Below are positions 16,946 through 25,800 of a stretch of DNA of 62,640 nt, piece by piece. The first letter of the stretch is position 1; every line of letters begins with the position of its first letter. The notes under the pieces were generated by a model. That model saw only the letters and a list, made by a program, of their open reading frames with translations. It was not told the DNA's origin and made no database searches. This stretch comes from CAZWDO01 sp964632485 [NCBI: uncultured bacterium] (GTDB taxonomy: Bacteria > JAGOEH01): the NCBI GenBank assembly GCA_964632485.1, contig CAZWDO010000006.1:130408-193047 (forward strand), written 5' to 3'. The position numbers and the translations under genes are program-made.

Positions 16946-17992
16946 CTATTCTACGCTATCGGATACGGGAGAGTTTTCGGAATGATAGGTTTTGAAAGTA
17001 GAAATAATAGCTTCAAATTGCTTTAAATAGATGTTTTTATCTAAGCCCGGCGCGAAGATCGCATAATCTATAATATAATACCGACGAGTCGCGCGATCGA
17101 ATAACTGATAATTCATAAACGGACCTCCTACCAGTAGGCTGTCATTTTCCCACAAACCCCGTAATTCAATAGTTGGCATGCCATTTAGTTCGACCAGCCG
17201 GGCATGAGTATGCTTTTTCACCACTAAATCATGGGGATAGAAGCGGGTTGTGAGTGAATCTCTTTTGTCAGCGGCTTCCCGGGCATTAACGGTAATGTTG
17301 GCGCCGGGAGGCATATCTTGCCAGGTAATCAATATCCAACGATCGGGAGCAGATGACGTAAACCATATATAGTTGCTGTCGGGAACGTCGCGCGCCAGTT
17401 GATAGAGTTGGGGTACCCGAATCGAAAATTGATAGTTTTTGATGAGTTTTTCCGAGATATTTGTCCGCTCATGTTTGTCATACAGCCAACCTTTTAATCT
17501 GTTTTTAATATCTCGGTCCATAATCTGGTACATTTCATTTCCGTAAACTTCCAGATTTTCAGCCATGATTGAATCATTTTTAGCGATAAGGAACATCACT
17601 GTCTGGTTTTTTGCCCATAAATCGTGTTTTACGAAAATAAATGCCTGATTGATGCGAATTAGTTGGATCGCGTCCTGCTTTAAAGATTGCAGAATTAGTC
17701 GCGAGGGGGGCGAGTTATCGTTCAGCATCCCAATCACCAGAATGTTACGCCAGCGGGAAAAGGTTTCAAAACTGTTCCAATTTCCCTCAATCAGAGAATA
17801 TTCTTTTTCTATCTGAGGAGTCATGATCGGCTTTTGAAATATTTCTTCTAACTGATTTTTATATCGCAGAAAAACATCGGGTGTCGTCAAGGTCATTACA
17901 ACATCAAATTGTCCGATTGGCTCTTTTTTTTGGCTTGAGCACGAAGATAGCGTTAAAAATAACAGCGGAACAAACAGATAATACATCTTCAT
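16946..17992 (-). CDS. DUF4837 family lipoprotein
   Basis: 348 residues. Lipoprotein signal with lipobox LTLSSC (Cys18). The body matches DUF4837, a family of Bacteroidota and relatives: an N-terminal half with FSRWRNILVIGML and VFLIAKND, and a C-terminal half with IELRGLWENDSLLVGGPF and YYIIDYAIFAPGLDKNIYLK. Function is unknown; the family is thought to be envelope-attached. Last gene of the minus operon glyA-cysteine desulfurase-thiI-DUF4837, 17 bp after thiI, an odd companion for sulfur-transfer enzymes. Confidence 0.8.
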   Translation of the reverse strand: MKMYYLFVPLLFLTLSSCSSQKKEPIGQFDVVMTLTTPDVFLRYKNQLEEIFQKPIMTPQIEKEYSLIEGNWNSFETFSRWRNILVIGMLNDNSPPSRLILQSLKQDAIQLIRINQAFIFVKHDLWAKNQTVMFLIAKNDSIMAENLEVYGNEMYQIMDRDIKNRLKGWLYDKHERTNISEKLIKNYQFSIRVPQLYQLARDVPDSNYIWFTSSAPDRWILITWQDMPPGANITVNAREAADKRDSLTTRFYPHDLVVKKHTHARLVELNGMPTIELRGLWENDSLLVGGPFMNYQLFDRATRRYYIIDYAIFAPGLDKNIYLKQFEAIISTFKTYHSENSPVSDSVE

Positions 17993-18009
17993 GTTACGTC
18001 CTTTATGGG

Positions 18010-19209
18010 TCAGGGAAGTTCCAGTTTAACTATTTCCATAGCTTGTAAAACGGAATCAATTAATTCTTGGGTCAATATTTCAGGTTCAAACTGGTTGATA
18101 GTCTGGATTTGGGCTTTGATCACCGGATGGCGGGGGACAAAAAGCGCGCAACAATCTTCGATCGGTTCAATTGAGATATTAAAACTACCGATTTGCCTGG
18201 CAAGAGCAACGGTGTGATATTTTTCATTAGCGATCAGTGGGCGGAATATCGGTATTTTTTGGACAATTTGGTCTTGTACGCAGAGATTTTCCAGTGTTTG
18301 TGAAGCGACCTGGCCCAAGTTATCCCCGCTGATCAAAGCCTGAAATCCGAATTTTTGCGCGATTTCCTGAGCCAGAAAAAGCATAGCTCTGCGTTGAAAA
18401 ATGATTGTGTATTCCGGTGGCGCCACCTGACGAATTTTTTGCATGAGGGTTGTAATGTTGACAAAAAAGATTGTTATTTTTTTGTTTTGGTAATCCGCCA
18501 ACACTTCTCCCAACCGCTTAATTTTTTCAAGCAATTGAAGAGATGTAAACGGGGGCGTATGGAAGTGGACCGCTCCGATGGTTAACCCACGCTTGGCCAT
18601 ACACCAGCCGGCGACGGGCGAATCAATACCTCCGGAAAGCATTAGTAAGGCCTTCCCTGAGGTTCCGGTAGGCAATCCTCCGGGTCCCTCAACCGTTTCC
18701 AGGGCGCATAAAAGAAATCCCTTGTGGATTTCACAGTTAACGATAAAATCCGGTGTATGTAAATCCACGATCAAATCTTGGATATGTTCGACAATCCATC
18801 CTCCAAGTTCCGCTGAAAAAAAGGTGGAAAACATGGGGTAATTCTTGTTGATGCGTTTTGTAGAAACCCTGAAGGAATGAGCTTGGCGCGGATGCGCCCG
18901 ACGCCAGTTTTCAATACGTGGAATCGCGGCTTTCTTAAGCCTATCAAACGCCTCTAACGAATCTATTCCTTCCAACGGAAATATTTCAGCTTGCTGCAAT
19001 CTGTGAATACCAAATATTTTGCTTAATATCCTTAAAGCCTCTGTCTCGTTTTCTTCCGTATATTCCAATAGAAATTTTTTATGCAAATTTTCAATTTTTT
19101 TTAATCCTAAATGTTCAGTTCGTTGGCGAATATTTTGGATGAGCTTTTTTTCAAAATACCAGCGATTGTCTTTTTTTAAACCGATTTCGTTATAACTGAG
19201 GAGTATCAC
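18010..19209 (-). CDS. thiI: tRNA 4-thiouridine synthase ThiI (rhodanese-less type)
   Basis: Adenylates U8 of tRNA and inserts sulfur; may also feed thiamine thiazole synthesis. N-terminal ferredoxin-like domain with NEIGLKKDNRWYFEKKL, THUMP domain over about residues 55-170, then the PP-loop LSGGIDSPVAGW. The C-terminal rhodanese domain of the E. coli protein is absent, as in Bacillus ThiI, where sulfur comes straight from a dedicated cysteine desulfurase; the gene just upstream is such a desulfurase. Start: GTG 19209 has AAAGGA six bases ahead; a TTG at 19224, overlapping the upstream stop codon, would add five residues. Confidence 0.95.
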   Translation of the reverse strand: MILLSYNEIGLKKDNRWYFEKKLIQNIRQRTEHLGLKKIENLHKKFLLEYTEENETEALRILSKIFGIHRLQQAEIFPLEGIDSLEAFDRLKKAAIPRIENWRRAHPRQAHSFRVSTKRINKNYPMFSTFFSAELGGWIVEHIQDLIVDLHTPDFIVNCEIHKGFLLCALETVEGPGGLPTGTSGKALLMLSGGIDSPVAGWCMAKRGLTIGAVHFHTPPFTSLQLLEKIKRLGEVLADYQNKKITIFFVNITTLMQKIRQVAPPEYTIIFQRRAMLFLAQEIAQKFGFQALISGDNLGQVASQTLENLCVQDQIVQKIPIFRPLIANEKYHTVALARQIGSFNISIEPIEDCCALFVPRHPVIKAQIQTINQFEPEILTQELIDSVLQAMEIVKLELP

Positions 19210-19220
19210 AAAATATCCTT

Positions 19221-20351
19221 TCAAATGAGTTGGGAAATTTTCCCCAAAGCCTGGATCAACCGATCGACTTCCGTTTCAGTTGTTAAATGGCTGATGGAGA
19301 GACGGATGGCGCACTCGGCTATTTCCTTTGGTTTTTGCAGTCGGGTTAAAATCATTTTTTTTTGGCTGTGCCCTGAACATGCGGAACCTGTGCCGATATA
19401 GATTTTTTCTGTTGCCAGATAGTTTTGAATGACTTCGCCTTTAATCCCGGGGAGTATGAGGGGAATGATATGTGGAACTCTAACTGGAGGTTGGTTGATG
19501 ATTAAGGAAGCAGTGAATCGCTTTTTAATTTCATTTATCAAGTAATCGTGAACCTGATTCACTCGATTCAAGTTTTCCTGAAAATAGTTAGTTACGTCCA
19601 GCATCGCTTGATGGAAGGTTCGAATCAGCGGATAATTGATAGTTCCTCCGCGTAAACCACTTTGTTGTCCGCCGCCGTGAATCTGAGCTTGAAGTGGAAA
19701 TGCAGAGCGTTGGAATAATCCTCCAATTCCTTTGGGAGCAAAAAATTTATGACCTGAAAAGGATATCAGGTCCCCATAGGGAAGAAAATCGTTGAAAGGG
19801 ATTTTTCCTACAGCCTGGGATGCATCAAGATGGACCAGAATATTCGGGTTGTATTTTTTAACGATTTGGTATAATTCTCTTACTGGATTGATAGTGCCGA
19901 TCTCATTTTGGACAACAATCCAACTGCAAAATACGGTTTTTTCGGTTAGCGCATCACTTACTCGTTGGGGGTCGATCAGACCCTGGCTATTTGCCGGAAT
20001 TGTGATAACTGGTATATGGTACGTCTGCTGTAAAAAATTCAGAGTGTTAGAAACCGCAGCATGTTCGATATTGCTGCTGAGTATGGTTTTTTCGGAAGTA
20101 TGGGTTATGGAACCTTTGAGCGCCAGATTAATGGCTTCTGTAGCGCCGGAAGTCAGAATTAATCGCCCATTTTCCGGCAAACTCAATGTATGGATCAGTT
20201 CCCGTTGCATTTGCCGCAGGTTCTGCTGAAGTTCAATCGCATAATGGGAGGAAGGATTAAACCAATCGTTGGTTTGACAAAAGTTGTAAAGTTCGATTAA
20301 ATGTGCAGCCACCGGAGTGGTGGCTGCGTAATCAAAATAAGCATTATACAT
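19221..20351 (-). CDS. Cysteine desulfurase (NifS/IscS family)
   Basis: 376 residues, PLP enzyme removing sulfur from cysteine as a persulfide. PLP lysine K202 in SFSGHKFFAPKGIGG, catalytic C325 in GTGSACSGH, and the conserved LTSGATEAINLAL and VVQNEIGTINPV. The short loop around Cys325 fits the NifS/IscS class, not SufS. Overlaps glyA by 8 bp and touches thiI, the same pairing as Bacillus NifZ-ThiI, so its sulfur probably goes to ThiI for tRNA thiolation. It could also serve Fe-S assembly; no scaffold gene is nearby. Confidence 0.93.
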   Translation of the reverse strand: MYNAYFDYAATTPVAAHLIELYNFCQTNDWFNPSSHYAIELQQNLRQMQRELIHTLSLPENGRLILTSGATEAINLALKGSITHTSEKTILSSNIEHAAVSNTLNFLQQTYHIPVITIPANSQGLIDPQRVSDALTEKTVFCSWIVVQNEIGTINPVRELYQIVKKYNPNILVHLDASQAVGKIPFNDFLPYGDLISFSGHKFFAPKGIGGLFQRSAFPLQAQIHGGGQQSGLRGGTINYPLIRTFHQAMLDVTNYFQENLNRVNQVHDYLINEIKKRFTASLIINQPPVRVPHIIPLILPGIKGEVIQNYLATEKIYIGTGSACSGHSQKKMILTRLQKPKEIAECAIRLSISHLTTETEVDRLIQALGKISQLI

Positions 20352-21639
20352 AGTGCATGGTTAGAAATTGTTTTCTTAACTCATTAATTTTTTTCTTGAC
20401 ATTATGGCCTTTGATTGCATCTGCCATTAGCTCGCCGAGTGTTTCAAAATTACTTTCCTTCATTCCGAAACGGGTCATTTCCGAAGCTCCGATTCGTAAC
20501 CCTGAGGGATTCATTGGGTTAGTATCGCCTGGCAACATGTTGTAGTTGGTAATGATATCGTTTTGCTCCAAAGCCAGCGCGGCTTGAACTCCGCCCCCGT
20601 AAGCGGAAACATCCACGGCGATTTGATGCGACCGGGTGTAGCCAAATTCTTTGGCTTCTACTTTAATTCCATTCAATTCCAGTGATTTTGCCAATGCAAG
20701 GATATTTGAACAAATCTGTTTGGCATAGGCTTGGCCGTGAATTTTCATTTCACGAATAGCTACCAGAAGCGCGGGTAGGGTATGAAGATGGTGGTTACTT
20801 GACGTACCGGGAAAAACGCCGCGATCGGCAGCCGCCCAATATTTTTTTTCATCTTCTTCATCTAAATTACCCACAATGATGCCCCGCTGTGGGCCGGGAA
20901 ACGTTTTATGCGTGCTTCCTGACAACCAGGTCGCCCCTTCTCTGAGTGGATCCTGGAATTGGCCGCCGGCAATTAAACCCAGCACATGTGCGCCATCATA
21001 TAAAATGGGAATTCCTTTTTCACGGCATAAAGGGGCGATTTCCGCGACCGGGTCCGGGAATAAATAAAGGCTTTTGCCCATAATGACTAAGTTGGGATTG
21101 AGCGTATCAATCAATTCCAACGTTTTATGGATATCGATGTGGTATCGGTCGTTAGTCAATGGGAAGAAATGGAGATTGACAGAGTTTTCTTTTCCGGGCT
21201 TGAGTATCTGACCCCGTACTTGAATCCGGCGTCCCATAATTCCAAAAAAGCTGTGGCTGATATGGCCGCCCCCATCGGTGGAATTGGCTAAAACTGTATC
21301 GCCTCCCCGTAAATATCCCATGGCAATGGCCGTATTCGCATTATTCCCGCTACAAGGCCGAACATCAGCCTGCTTGCATTGGAAAAGTTCTTTTATTTCT
21401 TGAGTGGCCAGGGTTTCGATTTGATCGATATAACGAGTACCCTGGTAATAGCGATTGATATGATCTTCCGTGTTGGGATGGCCTTCGGCATAACGGCCCA
21501 TAAAATCACTGTTTTGAATCATGCGGACTGTGGGACTCGGAGTGTTTTCACTGGCAATCAGATTAATACATTCCTGACCTCGCCATTGATTTTGGCTCTC
21601 GACCATCGTTAGAATATCTTGAACGTGTACAGAAGACAT
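20344..21639 (-). CDS. glyA: Serine hydroxymethyltransferase, archaeal-like type
   Basis: 431 residues. Interconverts serine and glycine with a C1 carrier. LIASENTPSPTV, PLP lysine in GSTHKTFPGPQRG, YDGAHVLGLIAGG and the C-terminal GLRIGASEMTRFGM are family marks. Several segments (GRYAEGHPNTEDHINRYYQG, ADVRPCSGNNANTA, GGGHISHSFFG) follow the archaeal and deep-branching SHMT group rather than E. coli GlyA. Start ATG 21639 is six bases after AAAGGAG; the in-frame TTG at 21645 abuts the SD and is unlikely. First gene of a four-gene operon with its own promoter. The overlapping desulfurase and ThiI suggest a Cys/Ser-linked unit. Confidence 0.92.
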   Translation of the reverse strand: MSSVHVQDILTMVESQNQWRGQECINLIASENTPSPTVRMIQNSDFMGRYAEGHPNTEDHINRYYQGTRYIDQIETLATQEIKELFQCKQADVRPCSGNNANTAIAMGYLRGGDTVLANSTDGGGHISHSFFGIMGRRIQVRGQILKPGKENSVNLHFFPLTNDRYHIDIHKTLELIDTLNPNLVIMGKSLYLFPDPVAEIAPLCREKGIPILYDGAHVLGLIAGGQFQDPLREGATWLSGSTHKTFPGPQRGIIVGNLDEEDEKKYWAAADRGVFPGTSSNHHLHTLPALLVAIREMKIHGQAYAKQICSNILALAKSLELNGIKVEAKEFGYTRSHQIAVDVSAYGGGVQAALALEQNDIITNYNMLPGDTNPMNPSGLRIGASEMTRFGMKESNFETLGELMADAIKGHNVKKKINELRKQFLTMHYV

Positions 21640-21929
21640 GAACAACTCCTTTCACTGCGGCAAAACATAAGGGTTCATCTTTCAATTTAAAACAAATTTT
21701 AGTATCATTCTGCTAACCATAAGTTGTGTTAAATCTGAAACAACACGCAAGCGTTCAGTTTTTAATCACTGATCGTCGGTACGGCTTAATTTTCCAGGTA
21801 TTCACATAGGGCATGTTTGCGCTTCGTGCGCTGAATAATTCACGGGATTCAGTGGCGCCCCTGCTCAATGGTGTTTGGGAATAATCAGCATACGGTGTAT
21901 GTGGCAAATTTTCCCGGATTGGTATTTGC

Positions 21930-21958
21930 AATATAGTTTAAAATAGAAAAAAAGTCAA
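21930..21958 (-). promoter_or_regulatory. Promoter of the glyA operon
   Basis: Minus strand TTGACT (21958-21953), 17 bp, TATATT (21935-21930). Confidence 0.65.
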
Positions 21959-21986
21959 GATCATATCAAAAAAAATGGAAATTACC

Positions 21987-22016
21987 TTGACAGAAGCGCT
22001 TTTTTTTTTATATTAT
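21987..22016 (+). promoter_or_regulatory. Promoter of the OPT transporter gene
   Basis: TTGACA (21987-21992), 18-bp spacer containing T10, TATTAT (22011-22016). Confidence 0.65.
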
Positions 22017-22201
22017 CTGAAACTTGCATGTAACTTGAGGACAATACTCCTGAATTCCGCGGTAATTGTATTCTGAGAGGGGGATGCTGTTTCCGGTCAG
22101 AATGCACTTTCCGCTAGGGTATGCCGAATGTTACGATACATTTTTGTATTCTGCATGCAATTTTTGTCATTATCAAAAACGATTAACCGAAGGAGGCGCG
22201 C

Positions 22202-24244
22202 GTGGCTGATCCATCTAAATTTAAACCGTTTGTATCATCCAGTAATCTGGATATGAAAGAGTTTACTTTACGTGCATTGGTCATCGGTTTGATTATGTCA
22301 GTAATATTAGGAGCGGCGAATGCGTATTTGGGATTGAAAGCGGGGATGACTATTGCGGCGACCTATCCCGCTGCAGTGATCGGCATGGCGCTGCTACGGA
22401 TTCTCAAGGGTTCGATTTTGGAAGAAAATTTCGTTCGCACAGTGGGTTCAATCGGTGAATCTGTGGCTGCCGGCGCGATTTTTACTATCCCCGCATTCTT
22501 TATTGCCAGTGATATTCTAACGGATTGGGCAGAATTTGCGACCTGGGAACATTACGCCGCCGCTTCTGCGATCATGTTGATAGGCGGTGTCCTGGGTATT
22601 ATGTTTGTCGCTTTATTGCGCCGCGTCATGGTCGATGATGTGGAACTTCCTTTTCCGGAATCGGTTGCCGCAGCGGAAATCCACAAATCCGGACGCGCTG
22701 GAGGCACCGGCGCTCAGTTTCTATTCGGGGCAATGGGTGTTGGCGCAGCGATTCAGGCCTTAGTAAAATTGAATTTTTTCGCTGCTTCCTGGGAAAAATT
22801 TATTCCTTTTTCTCAAAAAATTATCGATTTAAAATTTGAATTACTCAATAAAACAACGGCGATGATCAAAACCGAGAGCGGATTGCTGCTCAGCTCTCCT
22901 GGCGTAAGCCCTGCTTATATGGGTGTTGGTTATATTATCGGTCCCAAACTGGCATCTTTGAACTTCAGCGGCGGGCTAATTGCCTGGGGATTTATGGTTC
23001 CTATTATTACCTATTTTATGGGTCCTCAGCTTATTCCCGAGGGAATTAGCCATGGCACGGAAGCCACTTGGGTTACAATGTCGATTAATGCCTGGAAATA
23101 TATAGTGCGACCTATTGCCATCGGTGGGATGTTGGTTGGGGCGGGTTATACCCTTTTCCGGATGCGTAACAGTTTATGGACGGGTCTGCGGCGCTCCATT
23201 GGCGATGTCAAACGCGCGGCTGTATCCAAGGAAACGACGATACGCACTGAGCAGGACCTTAAATTCACGACGATCATGATGGGTGTCCTCTTATCCGCAG
23301 TGGGTACTTTTTTTATTTATTACTATTTTTCCGGGAATATGCTAGCCGCCTTGGTGGCTACTATTGTGATGATTATTGCCGGATTCTTTTTTGCTGCCGT
23401 ATCCGGTTATCTGGTAGGGATGATCGGTTCGAGCAACAATCCCATCAGCGGGTTAACGCTTTCCACCCTGATAGTTGCGGCATTGTTAATGGTGGCCATG
23501 GGTATGAAAGGCACCGCCGGAATTGCCGCTGTTTTAGGCGTAGCCGCAGTGGTCTGTGTTTCCACCGCTGTAGCTGGGGAAATGTTACAGGATTTAAAGG
23601 TTGGGCATATTCTGGGTGGAACTCCCTGGAAAATGCAGGCAGGTGATGTGATTGGTGTTTTATTCAACGCAGCCGTGATGTTCGGCCCACTTGTCATGTT
23701 GCATCAGGGCGATATCAATATAGGCGGAACCGGTTTTGGCGGTGAGAATCTTCCCGCGCCGCAAGCCAGTCTGATGGCCCTTCTTTCCAAGGGAATCGTT
23801 GGAGGGGATATGGCCTGGCCCTTGATCATCGTGGGTATGTTGATGGGATTCGGTTTCATTCTCATGCAGGTCCGCAGTCCCATGTTGGTCAGCGTGGGTA
23901 TGTATTTACCTTTAGAAACTACATTTGCTATTTTTATCGGCGGTTTGATCAAAGGCATTGCCGATTGGTTGGTGACCCGCCGCGCTTTGAACGCCGCTCA
24001 GAAAATTCGTGTAGAAAATAATGGTGTTCTCCTGGCTTCGGGTTTGATTGCCGGGGAAGCGCTGATCGGTTTGTTTTTTGCCGCCCTGGCTCTGATGAAT
24101 TTCATTTTGCCCAAAATTTTTGAGTCGCCGACTTTCCTCTTGAGTTTGCTGGTTTTCGTCATCATTGGTTTTATTCTGGTTGTGATCCCGGTTAAAAATG
24201 CCGGAAGGCCTGACGAACCTGCTCCACCTTCGGCTATGTTTTGA
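22202..24244 (+). CDS. OPT family oligopeptide transporter
   Basis: 680 residues, about 14-16 membrane helices, inner membrane. Belongs to the oligopeptide transporter (OPT) superfamily: ALVIGLIMSVILGAANAYLG at the start, the LKAGMTIAATYPAAVIGMAL segment, NIGGTGFGGENLPAPQASLM and the loop ELPFPESVAAAEIHKSGR. Members import small peptides or metal-chelates by proton coupling. Start GTG 22202 sits after a perfect AAGGAGG. It is monocistronic: own promoter upstream and a strong terminator 35 bp after the stop. Substrate cannot be told. Confidence 0.93.
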   Translation: MADPSKFKPFVSSSNLDMKEFTLRALVIGLIMSVILGAANAYLGLKAGMTIAATYPAAVIGMALLRILKGSILEENFVRTVGSIGESVAAGAIFTIPAFFIASDILTDWAEFATWEHYAAASAIMLIGGVLGIMFVALLRRVMVDDVELPFPESVAAAEIHKSGRAGGTGAQFLFGAMGVGAAIQALVKLNFFAASWEKFIPFSQKIIDLKFELLNKTTAMIKTESGLLLSSPGVSPAYMGVGYIIGPKLASLNFSGGLIAWGFMVPIITYFMGPQLIPEGISHGTEATWVTMSINAWKYIVRPIAIGGMLVGAGYTLFRMRNSLWTGLRRSIGDVKRAAVSKETTIRTEQDLKFTTIMMGVLLSAVGTFFIYYYFSGNMLAALVATIVMIIAGFFFAAVSGYLVGMIGSSNNPISGLTLSTLIVAALLMVAMGMKGTAGIAAVLGVAAVVCVSTAVAGEMLQDLKVGHILGGTPWKMQAGDVIGVLFNAAVMFGPLVMLHQGDINIGGTGFGGENLPAPQASLMALLSKGIVGGDMAWPLIIVGMLMGFGFILMQVRSPMLVSVGMYLPLETTFAIFIGGLIKGIADWLVTRRALNAAQKIRVENNGVLLASGLIAGEALIGLFFAALALMNFILPKIFESPTFLLSLLVFVIIGFILVVIPVKNAGRPDEPAPPSAMF

Positions 24245-24278
24245 TTAATTGTCCGATAATCTAAAGTTATAAACACGA

Positions 24279-24306
24279 AAAGGACACAGCCCGCGCTGTG
24301 TCCTTT
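24279..24306 (+). terminator. Rho-independent terminator after the OPT transporter
   Basis: Perfect 12-bp stem AAAGGACACAGC / GCTGTGTCCTTT with a CCGC loop, running into a T tract. Works on either strand by sequence, but placement 35 bp past the stop assigns it to the transporter. Confidence 0.92.
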
Positions 24307-24521
24307 TTTAATGGATATCGGTTTGGCGGGAAATTTTTTTTTGCTTTAAAAGCGGGGCAGAGTGATTACCTCCTGCGCAGTGTTCACGATTTGTATGATC
24401 GCCATTTTGATTCCAATAGAGCGATTTGGAAATAACGCTTTCAAGTTTTAGTTTGGAACTACCAATGAATCACACGCGGAAGGGTTACTTTTTTTGAATC
24501 ATTTTCAAGCTTAATTATAGC

Positions 24522-24550
24522 TTGACAAAACCAATAAAAATAATTATATT
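24522..24550 (+). promoter_or_regulatory. Promoter for bactofilin-purN
   Basis: TTGACA (24522-24527), 17 bp, TATATT (24545-24550); 28 bp before the start codon. Confidence 0.75.
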
Positions 24551-24578
24551 AGACTCTTAAAAAAATAGTAGGTGATTA

Positions 24579-24932
24579 ATGCGAATTGTCCTGGATGATC
24601 GGCCTGGAAAGCAAAAGCTGTCGGTTCTCTCTGAATCGATGAATCTTTACGGAGTTCTGAGTGGAGAAGAGCGCATGGTTCTGAATGGTCATTTTAGAGG
24701 GACAATTGATTTAAAGAGCGAGTTATTGATTGCCGCAACGGCATTTGTGGAGGCAAATATTTTTGCGGATACAGTTATTGTTTATGGACGGGTACTCGGC
24801 GATATGGTGGGACTGGCTTCTATCTGTATTAAGAACGGAGGCGTGGTTGAAGGTAATATTTTGGCGCCGGAAATTGTTTTGGAGAACGGCGCCAGGGTTA
24901 CCGGAACAGTTATGATTGGAGATCGGAATTGA
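24579..24932 (+). CDS. Bactofilin (polymer-forming cytoskeletal protein)
   Basis: 117 residues. A short N-terminal tail, then right-handed beta-helix turns of repeated hydrophobic spacing (GHFRGTIDLKSELLIAATAF, VEANIFADTVIVYGRVLGDM, GGVVEGNILAPEIVLENGAR, VTGTVMIGDRN). Bactofilins self-assemble without nucleotide and position cell-wall or morphogenetic proteins. Start ATG 24579 has only a weak SD. The stop codon overlaps the purN start by 4 bp, so they are coupled, although the functions are unrelated. No peptidase or wall enzyme gene, the usual bactofilin partner, is adjacent. Confidence 0.88.
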   Translation: MRIVLDDRPGKQKLSVLSESMNLYGVLSGEERMVLNGHFRGTIDLKSELLIAATAFVEANIFADTVIVYGRVLGDMVGLASICIKNGGVVEGNILAPEIVLENGARVTGTVMIGDRN

Positions 24933-25546
24933 AAAAAATAGCGGTATTTATATCTGGCCGCGGTTCAAACCTGGCGGCTTTGATAGATGCCATAAATACA
25001 GGCGCATTGCAAGCTGAAATCGCTCTGGTTGTCAGCCATACCGAAAAATCCGGGGGATTGCAATTAGCGAGAAGCGCTGGAATTCCGACTGTAATAACCC
25101 AAGAAGGCCCAGCGTCGGCTTTGACCCAGAATGGCCAGATTTTGGTTGAACGACTTCAAGCCGCTGAAATTGATTGGATTGTACTGGCGGGATTTATTAA
25201 AAAATTGCCGGAATCGATTATCGATTTTTATTATCCCCGTCTGGTGAATATCCATCCGGCCTTGCTACCTGCATTTGGTGGCAAGGGGTTTTATGGAATG
25301 CGTATTCATCAGTCTGTTATCGAACGGGGAGTCTTTTATTCCGGGTTGACTATTCATCTGGTGAACAAGGATTATGATGCAGGTCCGATAGTTTTTCAGA
25401 AAATTGTCAACGTGGAGGAGGATGATAACGCTGAACGTTTGGCCGAACGGATACTCCGGGAGGAACATCGATATTATGCGTTAGTCATTCAGCGTTTATT
25501 GTATCAATCATTTATTATTCGTAACAAACGAATCTTTTTTCAGTAA
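24929..25546 (+). CDS. purN: Phosphoribosylglycinamide formyltransferase PurN
   Basis: 205 residues, folate-dependent GAR transformylase of purine synthesis. Phosphate-binding GRGSN (10-14), catalytic N107, H109 in LVNIHPALLP, and D150 in DYDAGPI match the known N-H-D triad; LAGFIKKLP is the folate loop. Start is a TTG at 24929 inside the bactofilin stop region, with GGAGATC upstream. GlyA in this window would supply one-carbon units. Confidence 0.95.
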   Translation: MKKIAVFISGRGSNLAALIDAINTGALQAEIALVVSHTEKSGGLQLARSAGIPTVITQEGPASALTQNGQILVERLQAAEIDWIVLAGFIKKLPESIIDFYYPRLVNIHPALLPAFGGKGFYGMRIHQSVIERGVFYSGLTIHLVNKDYDAGPIVFQKIVNVEEDDNAERLAERILREEHRYYALVIQRLLYQSFIIRNKRIFFQ

Positions 25547-25558
25547 AGGAGGCCTCCC

Positions 25559-25756
25559 ATGGCGAAAAAAGAAGGCGGCACTGCGGCGCGTCTGGCCAAA
25601 GGTCAAAAAATGAAAACCGGAAAACCTTGCCCTATTTGTGGCGAAATCACTGAACCGATTCAGGTTATTGAACCGGCTGAAGTCAAAGGTTCCACTAAAT
25701 TCCGGAAATCTTTTGTAAAATTATGTAAATGTAATCGCGCCCAATTTGGCGTCTAA
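25559..25756 (+). CDS. Small cysteine-motif protein (65 aa), possible zinc binder
   Basis: Excellent SD (AAAGGAGGCCTCCC) and ATG at 25559. Basic N-terminus (MAKKEGGTAARLAKGQKMK), then CPIC (C24, C27) and C56-K-C58 near the end, a CxxC...CxC set that could hold one zinc. It resembles small ribosome-associated zinc ribbons in size and charge, but I do not recognise the family. Follows purN by 12 bp and is followed by a hairpin, so it may end the bactofilin-purN transcript. Confidence 0.75.
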   Translation: MAKKEGGTAARLAKGQKMKTGKPCPICGEITEPIQVIEPAEVKGSTKFRKSFVKLCKCNRAQFGV

Positions 25757-25762
25757 CCTTTT

Positions 25763-25789
25763 GTCCCCTTTATTCCATATAAAGGGGAC
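25763..25789 (+). terminator. Hairpin/terminator that also covers the SD of the next gene
   Basis: Perfect 11-bp stem GTCCCCTTTAT / ATAAAGGGGAC with a 5-base loop, followed by TATTATTTT. The right arm contains the only SD-like AAAGGGG ahead of ATG 25801, so it could act as terminator, translation switch or both. Confidence 0.7.
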
Positions 25790-25800
25790 TATTATTTTCA

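Larger units (their letters stand above)
21640..22201. other. 556-bp divergent intergenic region between glyA and the OPT transporter
   Basis: Holds two divergent promoters (listed separately), a leader of about 280 nt before glyA and one of about 180 nt before the transporter. The glyA leader has small hairpins (for example GTGTTGTTTCAGATTTAACACAA on the minus strand split by mismatches) but I see no glycine, SAM, THF or ZTP riboswitch core. No convincing small gene. Confidence 0.6.
24245..24578. other. 334-bp intergenic region before the bactofilin gene
   Basis: Contains the terminator at 24279-24306 and the bactofilin promoter at 24522-24550. The stretch between them shows no ORF, repeat or RNA motif that I can recognise. 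Confidence 0.6.

Noticed and set aside
22110-22201. Short open frame starting ATG 22128 in the OPT leader
   Set aside because: It runs through the SD and into the OPT gene in another frame, without its own SD or a sensible protein.
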